This document shows, one piece after another, positions 15,787 through 23,374 of a stretch of DNA of 33,239 nucleotides. The DNA comes from Bacteroidales bacterium H3 (GTDB taxonomy: Bacteria > Bacteroidota > Bacteroidia > Bacteroidales > Muribaculaceae), in the NCBI GenBank assembly GCA_001701135.1, contig DAAN01000013.1:1-33239 (forward strand). Reading direction: 5' to 3'. Numbering within the stretch: position 1 is the stretch's first letter; each line of letters begins with the position of its first letter. A program made the translations under genes and the position numbers. The notes below the pieces were generated by a model. It was not told the origin of the DNA. It ran no database searches and saw only the letters and a program-made list of their open reading frames with translations.

Positions 15787-15813
15787 CGGCGGTTTTTAAC
15801 CGCCGTTTTTTTT
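15787..15813 (+). terminator. Rho-independent terminator after yebC
   Basis: An 8-bp GC-rich stem (15787-15794 with 15798-15805), a TTT loop and eight T residues (15806-15813). The hairpin plus the CCTATGG before it recur almost unchanged near 28594-28626 on the other strand. Confidence 0.92.
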
Positions 15814-15888
15814 ATGCGTTTTGCAATTAAGATACACAGGCCTATGCTTTTTTGCTGTTGGCGTTGCGGTTTTTCGGCGGAAAAGCTG

Positions 15889-15896
15889 TAAATTTG
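15889..15896 (+). promoter_or_regulatory. -7 promoter element of the divIC operon
   Basis: TAAATTTG matches the consensus. A TTG lies about 22 nt upstream (near 15864). The leader to the ATG at 15966 would be about 60-65 nt. Confidence 0.6.
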
Positions 15897-15965
15897 CACT
15901 TACAGCTTGTTTCGTGTCAAATCCTGAAACATGTTCTATACCAAATCTTACCGATAGGGCGCTAA

Positions 15966-16268
15966 ATGAATATTGCACAAAGTTCCGCGTGGCGCTGGAT
16001 GCGCCGTTATATCTCTCTGCCGCTGATCATAGCGGTGGCGTTCATTGTGTTCATTGTGTTCTTCAACGAGAACTCCCTGGCCAAGAAGCAGGAGTATCAG
16101 GAGACCATCGACTCCCTGCGCGCCGAAATCAAGGCCAACAACGACACCATGCTCTATTATCACCGCCTCAACACCTCGCTCTCCAACGATCCCCGCGAGC
16201 TGGAGCGAATCGTGCGCGAAAACTATCACATGCAGCGCCCCAACGAGGATGTTTACGTCTTCGAATGA
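15966..16268 (+). CDS. Septum formation initiator (DivIC/FtsB-like)
   Basis: This 100-aa bitopic membrane protein has a short basic cytoplasmic tail (1-15), one membrane segment (about 16-33, ISLPLIIAVAFIVFIVFF) and a periplasmic coiled coil (about 38-70, KKQEYQETIDSLRAEIK). It ends with the compact RELERIVRENYHM motif typical of the DivIC/FtsB family. The family forms a divisome scaffold with FtsL and DivIB/FtsQ that signals septal wall synthesis. The order pheT-yebC-divIC fits other Bacteroidales as I remember them. The next gene starts 38 bp later, probably in the same operon. Assignment to DivIC or FtsB is a matter of naming, so no symbol is given. Confidence 0.9.
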   Translation: MNIAQSSAWRWMRRYISLPLIIAVAFIVFIVFFNENSLAKKQEYQETIDSLRAEIKANNDTMLYYHRLNTSLSNDPRELERIVRENYHMQRPNEDVYVFE

Positions 16269-16306
16269 TTTAACTCCCACTATATCTGAAATTTGAATAT
16301 CCGATT

Positions 16307-16765
16307 ATGAATTATACCCGCGAAGAACTGCTCGGCAAGCCGCCACGCACCGCCATGGTGATTATCTCCACCGTGGGGCTGCTGGTGATCGCCCTGGGCA
16401 CGCTGCTCCCCATTTTCTATATCCGCCTGGGCATCGACGTGATGGGCTGGTGGAAATTTGTCTATGCCGGGGGAGCGCTCTGTTTCCTCATCGGCAAACT
16501 GTTTTCGCCCTACACGGGCAAGCACCCCCGCATAAAGCGTCTCTACCGCATCGAGGCGTGGTCGGCGGTGTTTTTCTGCGTGGCGGCCTTCTTCCTGTTC
16601 TGGAACGACGGAGAGCTGCGCGATGTGTGGGCGTTCACCCTGGCGGGTGGCGTGCTGCTGGTGTTTACCAACATCGCCATCCCCATCGTGGCGCGCAAAG
16701 CGCTGAAAGCCAATTCCGATTCCAACTCCAACTCCAATTCCAACGAAAAGTCAGATAAACAATGA
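16307..16765 (+). CDS. Small conserved-type membrane protein with four predicted segments
   Basis: This 152-aa protein has four hydrophobic segments (about 17-37, 46-63, 84-101 and 107-127). Short basic loops such as KHPRIKRLYR lie between them. The hydrophilic C-terminus (about 133-152) contains alternating Asn/Asp-Ser residues encoded by a hexanucleotide repeat (about 16717-16743). I do not recognise the family. Its stop overlaps the dapB start by 4 bp (ATGA), so the two are translationally coupled. It lies between a division gene and dapB, which hints at envelope work but proves nothing. Confidence 0.75.
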   Translation: MNYTREELLGKPPRTAMVIISTVGLLVIALGTLLPIFYIRLGIDVMGWWKFVYAGGALCFLIGKLFSPYTGKHPRIKRLYRIEAWSAVFFCVAAFFLFWNDGELRDVWAFTLAGGVLLVFTNIAIPIVARKALKANSDSNSNSNSNEKSDKQ

Positions 16766-17496
16766 AAATAGCCCTCATAGGATACGGCAAAATGGGCCAT
16801 GCCGTAGAAAAAATCGCTCTCGAGCGCGGCCACTCCATTGTGTGTCATATCGACCAGGGCGAGGAGGCGCTGATGGACACCCCCGAGTTCCGCAGCGCCG
16901 ACGTGGCCATCGAGTTCACCACCCCCGCCACAGCTGTCGACAACTACCGCCGCTGCCTTGCCGCAGGCGTGCCCCTGGTTTCCGGCACCACCGGCTGGCT
17001 CAGCCGCCGCGCCGAGGTGGAGAAGATGGTGGCCGACTCGGGCCTGGCAATGTTCTGGACCTCGAATTTCTCTATCGGCGTGTCGCTCTTTCAGGAGATA
17101 TGCCGCCGCGCCGAGAATGTGATGAAGGATTATCCCGAATACACCCCCTGCCTGAGCGAGATTCACCACGTGCACAAACTCGACCACCCCTCGGGCACCG
17201 CCGTCACCACCGCCGAAAACCTCATCAAGGCCTCCGAGGGGCGTCTGACCGCCTGGACCGAGGATCCCGCCGAGTATAATGCCGACCATTCGCGCCTGCT
17301 GGTCAACCACGAGCGCATCGGCGAGGTGCCCGGCACCCATACCGTCATCTGGACGTCGGCTGTCGACACCATCTCGCTGGAGCACCGCGCGTTCTCGCGC
17401 GAGGGGTTTGCCTTCGGCGCCGTGCGTGCCGCCGAGTGGCTCGTCGCCGCCGACCGCAAAGGCATGTTCTCCATGCCCGACCTTCTCGGTTTCTGA
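16762..17496 (+). CDS. dapB: 4-hydroxy-tetrahydrodipicolinate reductase
   Basis: This 244-aa DapB reduces 4-hydroxy-tetrahydrodipicolinate with NAD(P)H in the diaminopimelate/lysine pathway, which supplies peptidoglycan cross-links. The N-terminal Rossmann motif GYGKMG (8-13) and FTTPA (about 53-57) mark the cofactor domain. SGTTGW and then the substrate-binding signature SEIHHVHKLDHPSGTA (about 133-148) are present. The length is slightly below that of the E. coli enzyme and usual for Bacteroidota. It overlaps the preceding membrane-protein gene by 4 bp. A weak hairpin lies just after the stop. Confidence 0.96.
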   Translation: MKIALIGYGKMGHAVEKIALERGHSIVCHIDQGEEALMDTPEFRSADVAIEFTTPATAVDNYRRCLAAGVPLVSGTTGWLSRRAEVEKMVADSGLAMFWTSNFSIGVSLFQEICRRAENVMKDYPEYTPCLSEIHHVHKLDHPSGTAVTTAENLIKASEGRLTAWTEDPAEYNADHSRLLVNHERIGEVPGTHTVIWTSAVDTISLEHRAFSREGFAFGAVRAAEWLVAADRKGMFSMPDLLGF

Positions 17497-17504
17497 CCCT
17501 GCGG

Positions 17505-17527
17505 GAAGGCGGTTTCACCTCGCCTTC
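17505..17527 (+). terminator. Possible weak terminator after dapB
   Basis: A 7-bp stem (GAAGGCG with CGCCTTC) around a 9-nt loop, 9 bp after the dapB stop. It lacks a U-run, so it is at best weak or factor-assisted. Confidence 0.4.
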
Positions 17528-17573
17528 TGATAAATAATAGCCCCGTTATACCCCATAATACAAAGATAAATAC

Positions 17574-17581
17574 TAAATTTG
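17574..17581 (+). promoter_or_regulatory. -7 promoter element of the THUMP methyltransferase gene
   Basis: TAAATTTG matches the consensus; no clear -33 TTTG is seen. It supports the ATG at 17610 (leader about 22-25 nt) over the TTG/ATG at 17592/17595. Confidence 0.55.
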
Positions 17582-17609
17582 CATAAATATTTTGATGCAC
17601 ATCAGCTGT

Positions 17610-19220
17610 ATGGCGAAAGAACGTTTTGAAATGGTGGCCAAGACCTTCCAGGGGCTGGAAGAGGTTCTTGCTGAAGAGTTGCGCGGCCTTGGCGCGGAAA
17701 ATGTGGAGCCGGGCAAGCGCATGGTGTCGTTCGAGGGTGACCTCGAAATGCTTTACCGCGCGAATCTGAGCTGCCGCACGGCGCTGCGGATTCTAAAACC
17801 CGTGTATAAATTCACCGCCCGCGACACCGACGAGCTTTATGAATACACCAAGGAATTCGACTGGGGGTCGCTGATGACGCCTGATTCCACTTTCGCCATC
17901 GACACGGTGGTCTACAGCGACGAGTTCACCCACTCGCGCTTCGTCACCTACCGCATTAAAGACGCCATAGTCGACTGGTTTAAAGACCGCTACGGCGACG
18001 ATGTGCGCCCCGGCGTGCGCCTGCAGGATGCCGATGTGATGATCAACGTGCACATCGCCGGCGACCGCGTCACACTATCGCTCGACTCGTCGGGCGAGTC
18101 GCTCCACAAGCGCGGCTACCGCGTGGCGCAGACCGAAGCCCCCATCAACGAGGTGCTCGCCGCCGGCATCATCCTCCGCAGCGGCTGGAGGGGCGATTCC
18201 CCGCTGGTCGACCCCATGTGCGGCTCGGGCACATTCCTCATCGAGGCCGCCCTGATCGCCCGCAACATCTCGCCGGGCATCTACCGCCGCCATTTCTCGT
18301 TTGAAAACTGGAAGGATTTCGACGCCGAGTTGTTTGACCGTCTCTACAACGACGACTCGGGCGAGCGCGAGTTCAATTATAAAATCTACGGCGCCGACAT
18401 CTCGCCGAAAGCCACCGAAATTGCCGCCCGCAACATCCGCAGTGCCGGCGTAGGCCGCTATATCGAATTGGAAACCAAGCCGTTGTCGGCATGGACCGAG
18501 GCGCCTGCCGACGGTGTGCTCGTCACCAATCCCCCCTACGGCGAACGCATCTCGGTGGAGGATATGGAAGGCCTTTACGAACTTCTCGGTTCCAAACTCA
18601 AAAACGTATTCAAGGGTTATCACGCCTGGATTATAGGCTACAAGGAGGAATATTTCCACCGCATCGGCCTCTCCGCTTCGGAAAAGATACCCGTGCTCAA
18701 TGGCGCTCTGGAGTGTCAGCTGCGCGAATATATCATCTTTGAGGGTGACTACCGCACCTTCCGCCGCGAAGGTGGCCGCCTGCGCGAGGCCGAGGAGAAG
18801 CGCCGAGAGCGTCTCGACGACCTCCACGACAGCCGCAAACGCCTCGAACGGCGTGAACGCCGCAAGTTCGACCATGAGCGCGGTGGCCGTTTCGACCGCA
18901 AGCCTCGCCCCGACGGCGAGGAGCGCCCCTTCAGCGAGAAGCGCCGCGAACGCCGCCGCGACCTGGCCGGCAAACCGCGCAACAAACTCGAGGAGCGCTA
19001 TCGCCCCACAGGTCACCGCGACGAAAGTTTCCGTCCGCGGCGCAAGCCCGACACCGATGCGGCTCCCGTGCGTCCAGTGTCGGACAACCCTCTGGCACAG
19101 CGCCGCAACCCCGCCGCCCTCCGCTCCATCACCGGCAAACAACCCTCGCTCGGAGGTCCCGTGATGCGTGTGCGCAAGGGGTGGAAAAAACCGGGCGACT
19201 CCACTGAGTCCAATAGCTGA
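17610..19220 (+). CDS. THUMP-domain class I RNA methyltransferase (RlmL-type N2-guanine family)
   Basis: The start at 17610 (MAKERFEMVAKTFQGLEEVL) is the family-like one and gives 536 aa. An N-terminal ferredoxin-like/THUMP region (about 1-160) binds RNA. The Rossmann methyltransferase domain follows, with SAM motif DPMCGSGTFLIEAA (about 201-214) and the catalytic TNPPYGERI (about 303-311). This NPPY motif is typical of N2-guanine base methylation, so 23S rRNA (the G2445 position in E. coli) is the likely target. The fused RlmK part of E. coli RlmKL is absent. Instead there is a very basic, disordered Arg/Glu-rich tail of about 150 residues (385-536), which probably adds RNA affinity. The last codons and stop lie in a 9-bp tandem repeat (AATAGCTGA). 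Confidence 0.92.
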   Translation: MAKERFEMVAKTFQGLEEVLAEELRGLGAENVEPGKRMVSFEGDLEMLYRANLSCRTALRILKPVYKFTARDTDELYEYTKEFDWGSLMTPDSTFAIDTVVYSDEFTHSRFVTYRIKDAIVDWFKDRYGDDVRPGVRLQDADVMINVHIAGDRVTLSLDSSGESLHKRGYRVAQTEAPINEVLAAGIILRSGWRGDSPLVDPMCGSGTFLIEAALIARNISPGIYRRHFSFENWKDFDAELFDRLYNDDSGEREFNYKIYGADISPKATEIAARNIRSAGVGRYIELETKPLSAWTEAPADGVLVTNPPYGERISVEDMEGLYELLGSKLKNVFKGYHAWIIGYKEEYFHRIGLSASEKIPVLNGALECQLREYIIFEGDYRTFRREGGRLREAEEKRRERLDDLHDSRKRLERRERRKFDHERGGRFDRKPRPDGEERPFSEKRRERRRDLAGKPRNKLEERYRPTGHRDESFRPRRKPDTDAAPVRPVSDNPLAQRRNPAALRSITGKQPSLGGPVMRVRKGWKKPGDSTESNS

Positions 19221-19229
19221 AATAGCTGA
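19212..19229. repeat. 9-bp tandem repeat spanning a stop codon
   Basis: AATAGCTGA occurs twice in tandem (19212-19220 and 19221-19229), followed by the partial copy GATAGC. The first copy contains the methyltransferase stop codon. Confidence 0.7.
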
Positions 19230-19270
19230 GATAGCGCCTACCGAAAACTAACACAATCACACCATAGCAC

Positions 19271-20548
19271 ATGAACATTCTGCTTCTTGGCAGCGGAGGC
19301 CGCGAATCGGCCCTCGCGTGGAAAATGAGCCGGAGCACACTCTGCTCCAACCTTTTCATCGCTCCCGGCAACGGCGGCACAGGCCGCTATGGCCGTAATC
19401 TCGACATCAGTCCCACCGATTTCCTTGCGGTGCTTAAGGCCGTGACCGACAACGACATCGACATGGTGGTTGTAGGCAACGAAGACCCTCTGGTGGCCGG
19501 CATCACCGATTTCATGGCCAAGGAGGCGCCCGAGGTGCTCGTCGTGGGTCCCACGAAAGCCGGCGCGCGTCTTGAAGGGAGCAAGGATTTTGCCAAACAG
19601 TTCATGGAAGCCGAGGGAATCCCCACGGCCCGCTACCGCTCTTTCACCGCCGACACTCTTGCCGAGGGGCAGGCTTTTCTTGAAACCCTGCAGCCCCCCT
19701 ATGTGCTCAAGGCCGACGGTCTGGCAGCCGGCAAGGGCGTGCTGATTCTCGACTCGCTCGACGAAGCCAAGAAAGAACTTGCCGAGATGCTCTCGGGCAT
19801 GTTCGGCGCATCGTCGGCAACAGTGGTGATCGAGGAATTCCTCAGCGGCATCGAGTGCTCGGTGTTTGTGCTCACCGACGGCAACGGCGGCTACCGCGTG
19901 CTCCCCGTGGCCAAGGATTACAAACGCATCCTCGAGGGTGACAAAGGCCCCAACACCGGCGGCATGGGTGCCGTAAGTCCCGTGCCTTTCGCCGACGCCG
20001 AATTCATGCGCAAGGTCGACGAACGCATCATCCGCCCCACCGTCGAGGGTCTGCGCCGCCGCGGCATCGACTATAAAGGCTTCATCTTCCTGGGTCTGAT
20101 CAACGTAGGCGGCGAGCCGATGGTGATCGAATACAATGTGCGCATGGGCGACCCCGAGACCGAAGTGGTGATGCTCCGCATCGCCTCCGACCTTGTGCCC
20201 CTGCTGGCCGCCGCAGCCCGCGGCAACCTCGGCGACATGCCTCTGGAGCAGGATCCCCGCGCCGCCGCCACCGTGATGCTCGTGTCGGGCGGTTACCCCG
20301 GCTCCTATGCCAAGGGGAAGACAATCACAGGCGCCGATGCAGCCGACTCCGACCCCAACACCATTATCTTCCATGCCGGCACCGCCCTGCGCGACGGTCA
20401 GCTCGTCACCTCGGGAGGCCGCGTGATGGCTCTCAGCAGCTATGGCGACACTCTGCAGCAGGCTCTCGGCCGCAGCTATGCCATGGCCGACAAAGTCGAT
20501 TTCGACGGCAAGACATTCCGCCGCGACATCGGCAACGAATTTGTCTAA
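19271..20548 (+). CDS. purD: Phosphoribosylamine-glycine ligase (GAR synthetase)
   Basis: This 425-aa PurD is of normal length. It joins glycine to phosphoribosylamine with ATP in purine synthesis. The N-terminal GSGGRESALAW (7-17) is the family signature. The ATP-grasp fold follows: FAKQFM near 100, LKADGLAAGKGV (about 151-162), the acidic metal site EYNVRMGDPETE (about 288-299), and a C-terminal domain with VMLVSGGYPG (about 336-345). The gene starts 50 bp after the methyltransferase stop with no clear promoter between them, so read-through is likely. Confidence 0.97.
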   Translation: MNILLLGSGGRESALAWKMSRSTLCSNLFIAPGNGGTGRYGRNLDISPTDFLAVLKAVTDNDIDMVVVGNEDPLVAGITDFMAKEAPEVLVVGPTKAGARLEGSKDFAKQFMEAEGIPTARYRSFTADTLAEGQAFLETLQPPYVLKADGLAAGKGVLILDSLDEAKKELAEMLSGMFGASSATVVIEEFLSGIECSVFVLTDGNGGYRVLPVAKDYKRILEGDKGPNTGGMGAVSPVPFADAEFMRKVDERIIRPTVEGLRRRGIDYKGFIFLGLINVGGEPMVIEYNVRMGDPETEVVMLRIASDLVPLLAAAARGNLGDMPLEQDPRAAATVMLVSGGYPGSYAKGKTITGADAADSDPNTIIFHAGTALRDGQLVTSGGRVMALSSYGDTLQQALGRSYAMADKVDFDGKTFRRDIGNEFV

Positions 20549-20552
20549 GAGC

Positions 20553-20592
20553 CTGTTAAATAATAAATATTGCCGATAGGGTCGCATATTCC
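20553..20592. repeat. Dispersed intergenic element, copy B
   Basis: This copy reads CTGTTAAATAATAAATATTG and then CCGATAGGGTCGCATATTCC. It matches copy A (12220-12260) along its length. A weaker relative lies at about 15934-15962 (TTACCGATAGGGCGC) before the divIC gene. All three copies are in the same orientation, ahead of a plus-strand gene. Confidence 0.65.
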
Positions 20593-20609
20593 GGGACTGC
20601 GCCGCGCCG

Positions 20610-21593
20610 ATGACTGAAAAAGATATATCGCTGTTTTTGCACAAGCGCGGTTTCGCCGTGCTGATGCTCATGCTGGTGGCTCTGCTGGCATGGGTAGCCT
20701 TTGTCAACGGCCGCGTGGAGCCTCTTGGCAGCCCCATCGGTGTAGGCGTGCCGGCGGCGCGCACCTGGATTTCCCTGCCCTTCTACTCGCTGCTGGCGTC
20801 GGTGCTCTCCACCGCCGCCATCGGCGTGCTGATAATATGGATCAACCGCGCTTTCAATGTGCTGCGCAGCCTTACGCTGCTTGTGGCGGCGATGTTCTTC
20901 GCAATGCAGGCCGGTCTGCCTTCGGTGCTGGACTGCTTCTACGGCGGCGACCTTATGGGTGTCCTCGTGGCCGTGTGCGTGGGTCTGCTATTCAGCTGCT
21001 ACGGCAACGACCGCTGTCAGCGCAGCGTCTACCTGATATTTCTGATCATCACGGCTGCCGGTTTCACCGATATGTCGTTTCTGCTTTATCTGCCCGTGTT
21101 CTTCGTGGGATGCGTGCAGATGCGTGTGATGAGTCTGCGCACATTCCTGGCAGCTGCCATGGGTGTGATCACTCCACCCTGGATCATTTTCGGTCTGGGT
21201 CTGCTCAACCCCGCCACCGACCTCCACTGGCCCCGTCTGGTGATGGCATGGAAAATGTTTGACAATCCCGAGGTGGTGCAGGCGCTCATATGCACCGGGT
21301 TCACCATAGCCGTGGCCATCTTCTTCACCGTGGCCAACCTGCTCAAGATTCTCAGCTACAATTCGCAGGTACGTGCCTACAACGGCTTCCTCACACTCTC
21401 GCTGATAGCCACGGCGCTCTTCACGGCGCTCAATTTCAACAACTTCTCGTTCTACGTGCCGCTGCTCAACTGCCTCACGGCCTATCAGATAGCCCACTTC
21501 TTCACCTACCGGCGCACCCGCCGCAGCTACATCCCCATACTGCTCCTCATCCTTGCCTATCTCGGCTTCTATGCCTGGAGCCTGCTATATTAG
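20610..21593 (+). CDS. Polytopic inner-membrane protein, possibly DUF6427-like
   Basis: This 327-aa protein has about nine to ten hydrophobic segments, starting at about 14-33 and ending at about 308-326, joined by short loops with few charges. There is no enzymatic motif. In other Bacteroidota a polytopic protein family (DUF6427) is found close to purD, and the length and layout fit that family; this link is from memory and should be treated as tentative. It starts 61 bp after purD, immediately behind a dispersed repeat element, and ends 26 bp before pdxB. Confidence 0.7.
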   Translation: MTEKDISLFLHKRGFAVLMLMLVALLAWVAFVNGRVEPLGSPIGVGVPAARTWISLPFYSLLASVLSTAAIGVLIIWINRAFNVLRSLTLLVAAMFFAMQAGLPSVLDCFYGGDLMGVLVAVCVGLLFSCYGNDRCQRSVYLIFLIITAAGFTDMSFLLYLPVFFVGCVQMRVMSLRTFLAAAMGVITPPWIIFGLGLLNPATDLHWPRLVMAWKMFDNPEVVQALICTGFTIAVAIFFTVANLLKILSYNSQVRAYNGFLTLSLIATALFTALNFNNFSFYVPLLNCLTAYQIAHFFTYRRTRRSYIPILLLILAYLGFYAWSLLY

Positions 21594-21619
21594 TCAATCT
21601 CTCATCCTGTCCTGCCGTC

Positions 21620-22657
21620 ATGAAAAAAATCGTAATCGACCGATATATCCCCTACGATGATGACCCCTTCGGGGGTATAGCCCGTCTGGTGCCCCTCGAC
21701 CCTTCGGAAATAACCCCCGAAGCCGTGCGCGACGCCGATGCCATGGTGGTGCGCACCCGCACCCGCTGCGACCGGCGTCTGCTCGAAGGTTCAGCCGTGA
21801 AATTCATCGCCACGGCCACCATCGGCACCGACCATTTCGACCGTCAGTATCTCGCATCGGCCGGCATCGGCACCGCTTCGGCGCCCGGTTGCAATGCACC
21901 CGCCGTGGCGCAGTATGTCTATGCGTCGATCTTCGGCGCAGGTCTTGGTCAGCCCGGCATGCGGCTCGGGGTGGTAGGTCTGGGTCATGTCGGCTCCATC
22001 GTGGCGCAGTGGGCGCGCTCTCTTGGCATAGAGGTGCTTGCCTGCGACCCTCCCCGCGAGATTGCCGACCACGGATGGGACGCCTCCGCGCCCCTGCAGC
22101 CGGGTGACAGCCCCTTCGTCACCCTCGACGAGATAGCCGCCCGGGCCGATGTCGTTACGTTCCACACACCACTCACACTCGACGGACCTCACGCCACCCG
22201 CCATCTCTTCGACCGCGATTTTCTCAGCCGCGGTCCTAAAGCCATGGTGATCAATGCGGCGCGCGGTCCCGTGGCCGACAATGCGGAGCTTACGCGGGCA
22301 CTCCTCCGGGGCGCCGTGCGCCATGCCGCCGTCGATTGCTGGGAAGGGGAGCCGCGAATATCGCGCGACCTGCTCGCGCGTGCCGACATCGCCACACCCC
22401 ACATCGCCGGATACTCCATCGAAGGGAAGCGCCGCGCCACTGCCGTCGCCTTCAACGCCCTGCTGGAGCATTTCGGCTCGGAGCGCCGCGTCGATCCCGG
22501 CGTGCCCCTGCAGGCTCCCGGCTCGGTCACTCGCGACGACATCATTGCCTCGTACGATCCTTTCGCCGACACCGAGGCGCTGCGCCGCTTGCCCGACGAT
22601 TTCGAGCGCCTGCGCAACACATATAATCTCCGCCACGAGGTGCCCGCCAAGCCATAA
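21620..22657 (+). CDS. pdxB: 4-phosphoerythronate dehydrogenase
   Basis: I chose the ATG at 21620 (MKKIVIDRYIPY), giving 345 aa; the open frame extends 330 bp upstream, but that part overlaps the preceding gene. PdxB oxidises 4-phosphoerythronate with NAD in the DXP-dependent pyridoxal phosphate pathway. IATATIGTDHFD (about 57-68) and the NAD-binding GVVGLGHVG (about 116-124) are present. The catalytic arginine in NAARGPV, the glutamate in DCWEGEP and the histidine in TPHIAGYS are typical of 2-hydroxyacid dehydrogenases. The last of these, HIAGYSIEGK, is specifically PdxB-like. The C-terminal dimerisation part is shorter than in E. coli PdxB. Confidence 0.92.
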   Translation: MKKIVIDRYIPYDDDPFGGIARLVPLDPSEITPEAVRDADAMVVRTRTRCDRRLLEGSAVKFIATATIGTDHFDRQYLASAGIGTASAPGCNAPAVAQYVYASIFGAGLGQPGMRLGVVGLGHVGSIVAQWARSLGIEVLACDPPREIADHGWDASAPLQPGDSPFVTLDEIAARADVVTFHTPLTLDGPHATRHLFDRDFLSRGPKAMVINAARGPVADNAELTRALLRGAVRHAAVDCWEGEPRISRDLLARADIATPHIAGYSIEGKRRATAVAFNALLEHFGSERRVDPGVPLQAPGSVTRDDIIASYDPFADTEALRRLPDDFERLRNTYNLRHEVPAKP

Positions 22658-22660
22658 ACC

Positions 22661-22695
22661 CTCAACTCTCAACTCTCAACCCTCAACTGTCAACG
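22661..22695. repeat. Heptanucleotide tandem repeat between pdxB and the kinase gene
   Basis: Five copies of a 7-bp unit: CTCAACT, CTCAACT, CTCAACC, CTCAACT and GTCAACG. It fills most of the 48-bp gap, immediately before the start of the next gene. Confidence 0.85.
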
Positions 22696-22705
22696 CACCA
22701 CAGCC

Positions 22706-23347
22706 ATGAAATATGTAATCACCATCGGACGCCAGTTTGGCAGCGGAGGCCGCGAACTCGGCCGTCTGCTCGCCAAGGAATTCGGCATTGACTATTACGA
22801 TAAGGAGCTGCTGCTCGAAGCCGCCCGCAAGGCGGGTGTCGACCCATCGTTTTTCGAGCGCAACGACGAGCGTTTCCCCTCAGTGGCCACCGGCGGCATC
22901 TCTTTCACGATGGGCATGAGCGCCATGCCGTGGTACAACCCTTCGAGCATATCCGACGCGTCGATCTACCGCGACATGTCGGAGGTGATACGTTCGCTGG
23001 CCGACCGCGGCCCCTGCGTGATCGTGGGCCGTTCGGCCGACTATGTGCTCCGCAACCACCCCGTTCCCTCCATAAACCTGTTCATCCATGCCGACATGGA
23101 GGATTGCGCCCGACGCATCATGGAGCGCGGCGACAAATTCGATATCAATGCCGCCCGTGCGCTCGCCGAGAAAACCAACCGTCTGCGCGCGGGATACTAC
23201 AATTTCTATACCGATAAAAAGTGGGGCGACGCCGCTTCCTACCATCTCACACTCAGTTCATCGGAACTGTCGATGGAAGCCATGGCCGACGTGATCGCCA
23301 CCTACATCCGCTGTCGTCTTGGCTTCGACCCCCGTTTGAAAGCGTAA
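22706..23347 (+). CDS. Cytidylate kinase-like protein
   Basis: This 213-aa P-loop protein has the motif GRQFGSGGRELG (8-19) and DYYDKELL (about 29-36), typical of the cytidylate kinase-like family common in Bacteroidota and Firmicutes. R-rich lid phrases such as DMEDCARRIMERGD (about 131-144) and a DKKWGDAASYHL segment (about 171-182) are present. Family members are assumed to phosphorylate nucleotides or related small molecules. A true Cmk is usually a separate protein, so the substrate is open. It ends 27 bp from the convergent AlbA_2 gene, with no hairpin between them. Confidence 0.85.
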   Translation: MKYVITIGRQFGSGGRELGRLLAKEFGIDYYDKELLLEAARKAGVDPSFFERNDERFPSVATGGISFTMGMSAMPWYNPSSISDASIYRDMSEVIRSLADRGPCVIVGRSADYVLRNHPVPSINLFIHADMEDCARRIMERGDKFDINAARALAEKTNRLRAGYYNFYTDKKWGDAASYHLTLSSSELSMEAMADVIATYIRCRLGFDPRLKA

Positions 23348-23374
23348 AAATTTGTCTTGAAAATCAAAGCTAAA

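Noticed and set aside
19238..20764. A 508-codon frame antisense to purD
   Set aside because: It covers purD and parts of two neighbours with low-complexity content and no motif; purD is unambiguous.
21290..21619. Upstream extension of the pdxB frame
   Set aside because: It overlaps the membrane-protein gene completely and shows no PdxB similarity; the family start is the ATG at 21620.
22661..22695. Possible small CRISPR or iteron array
   Set aside because: The unit is only 7 bp without spacers, and there is no replication gene nearby.
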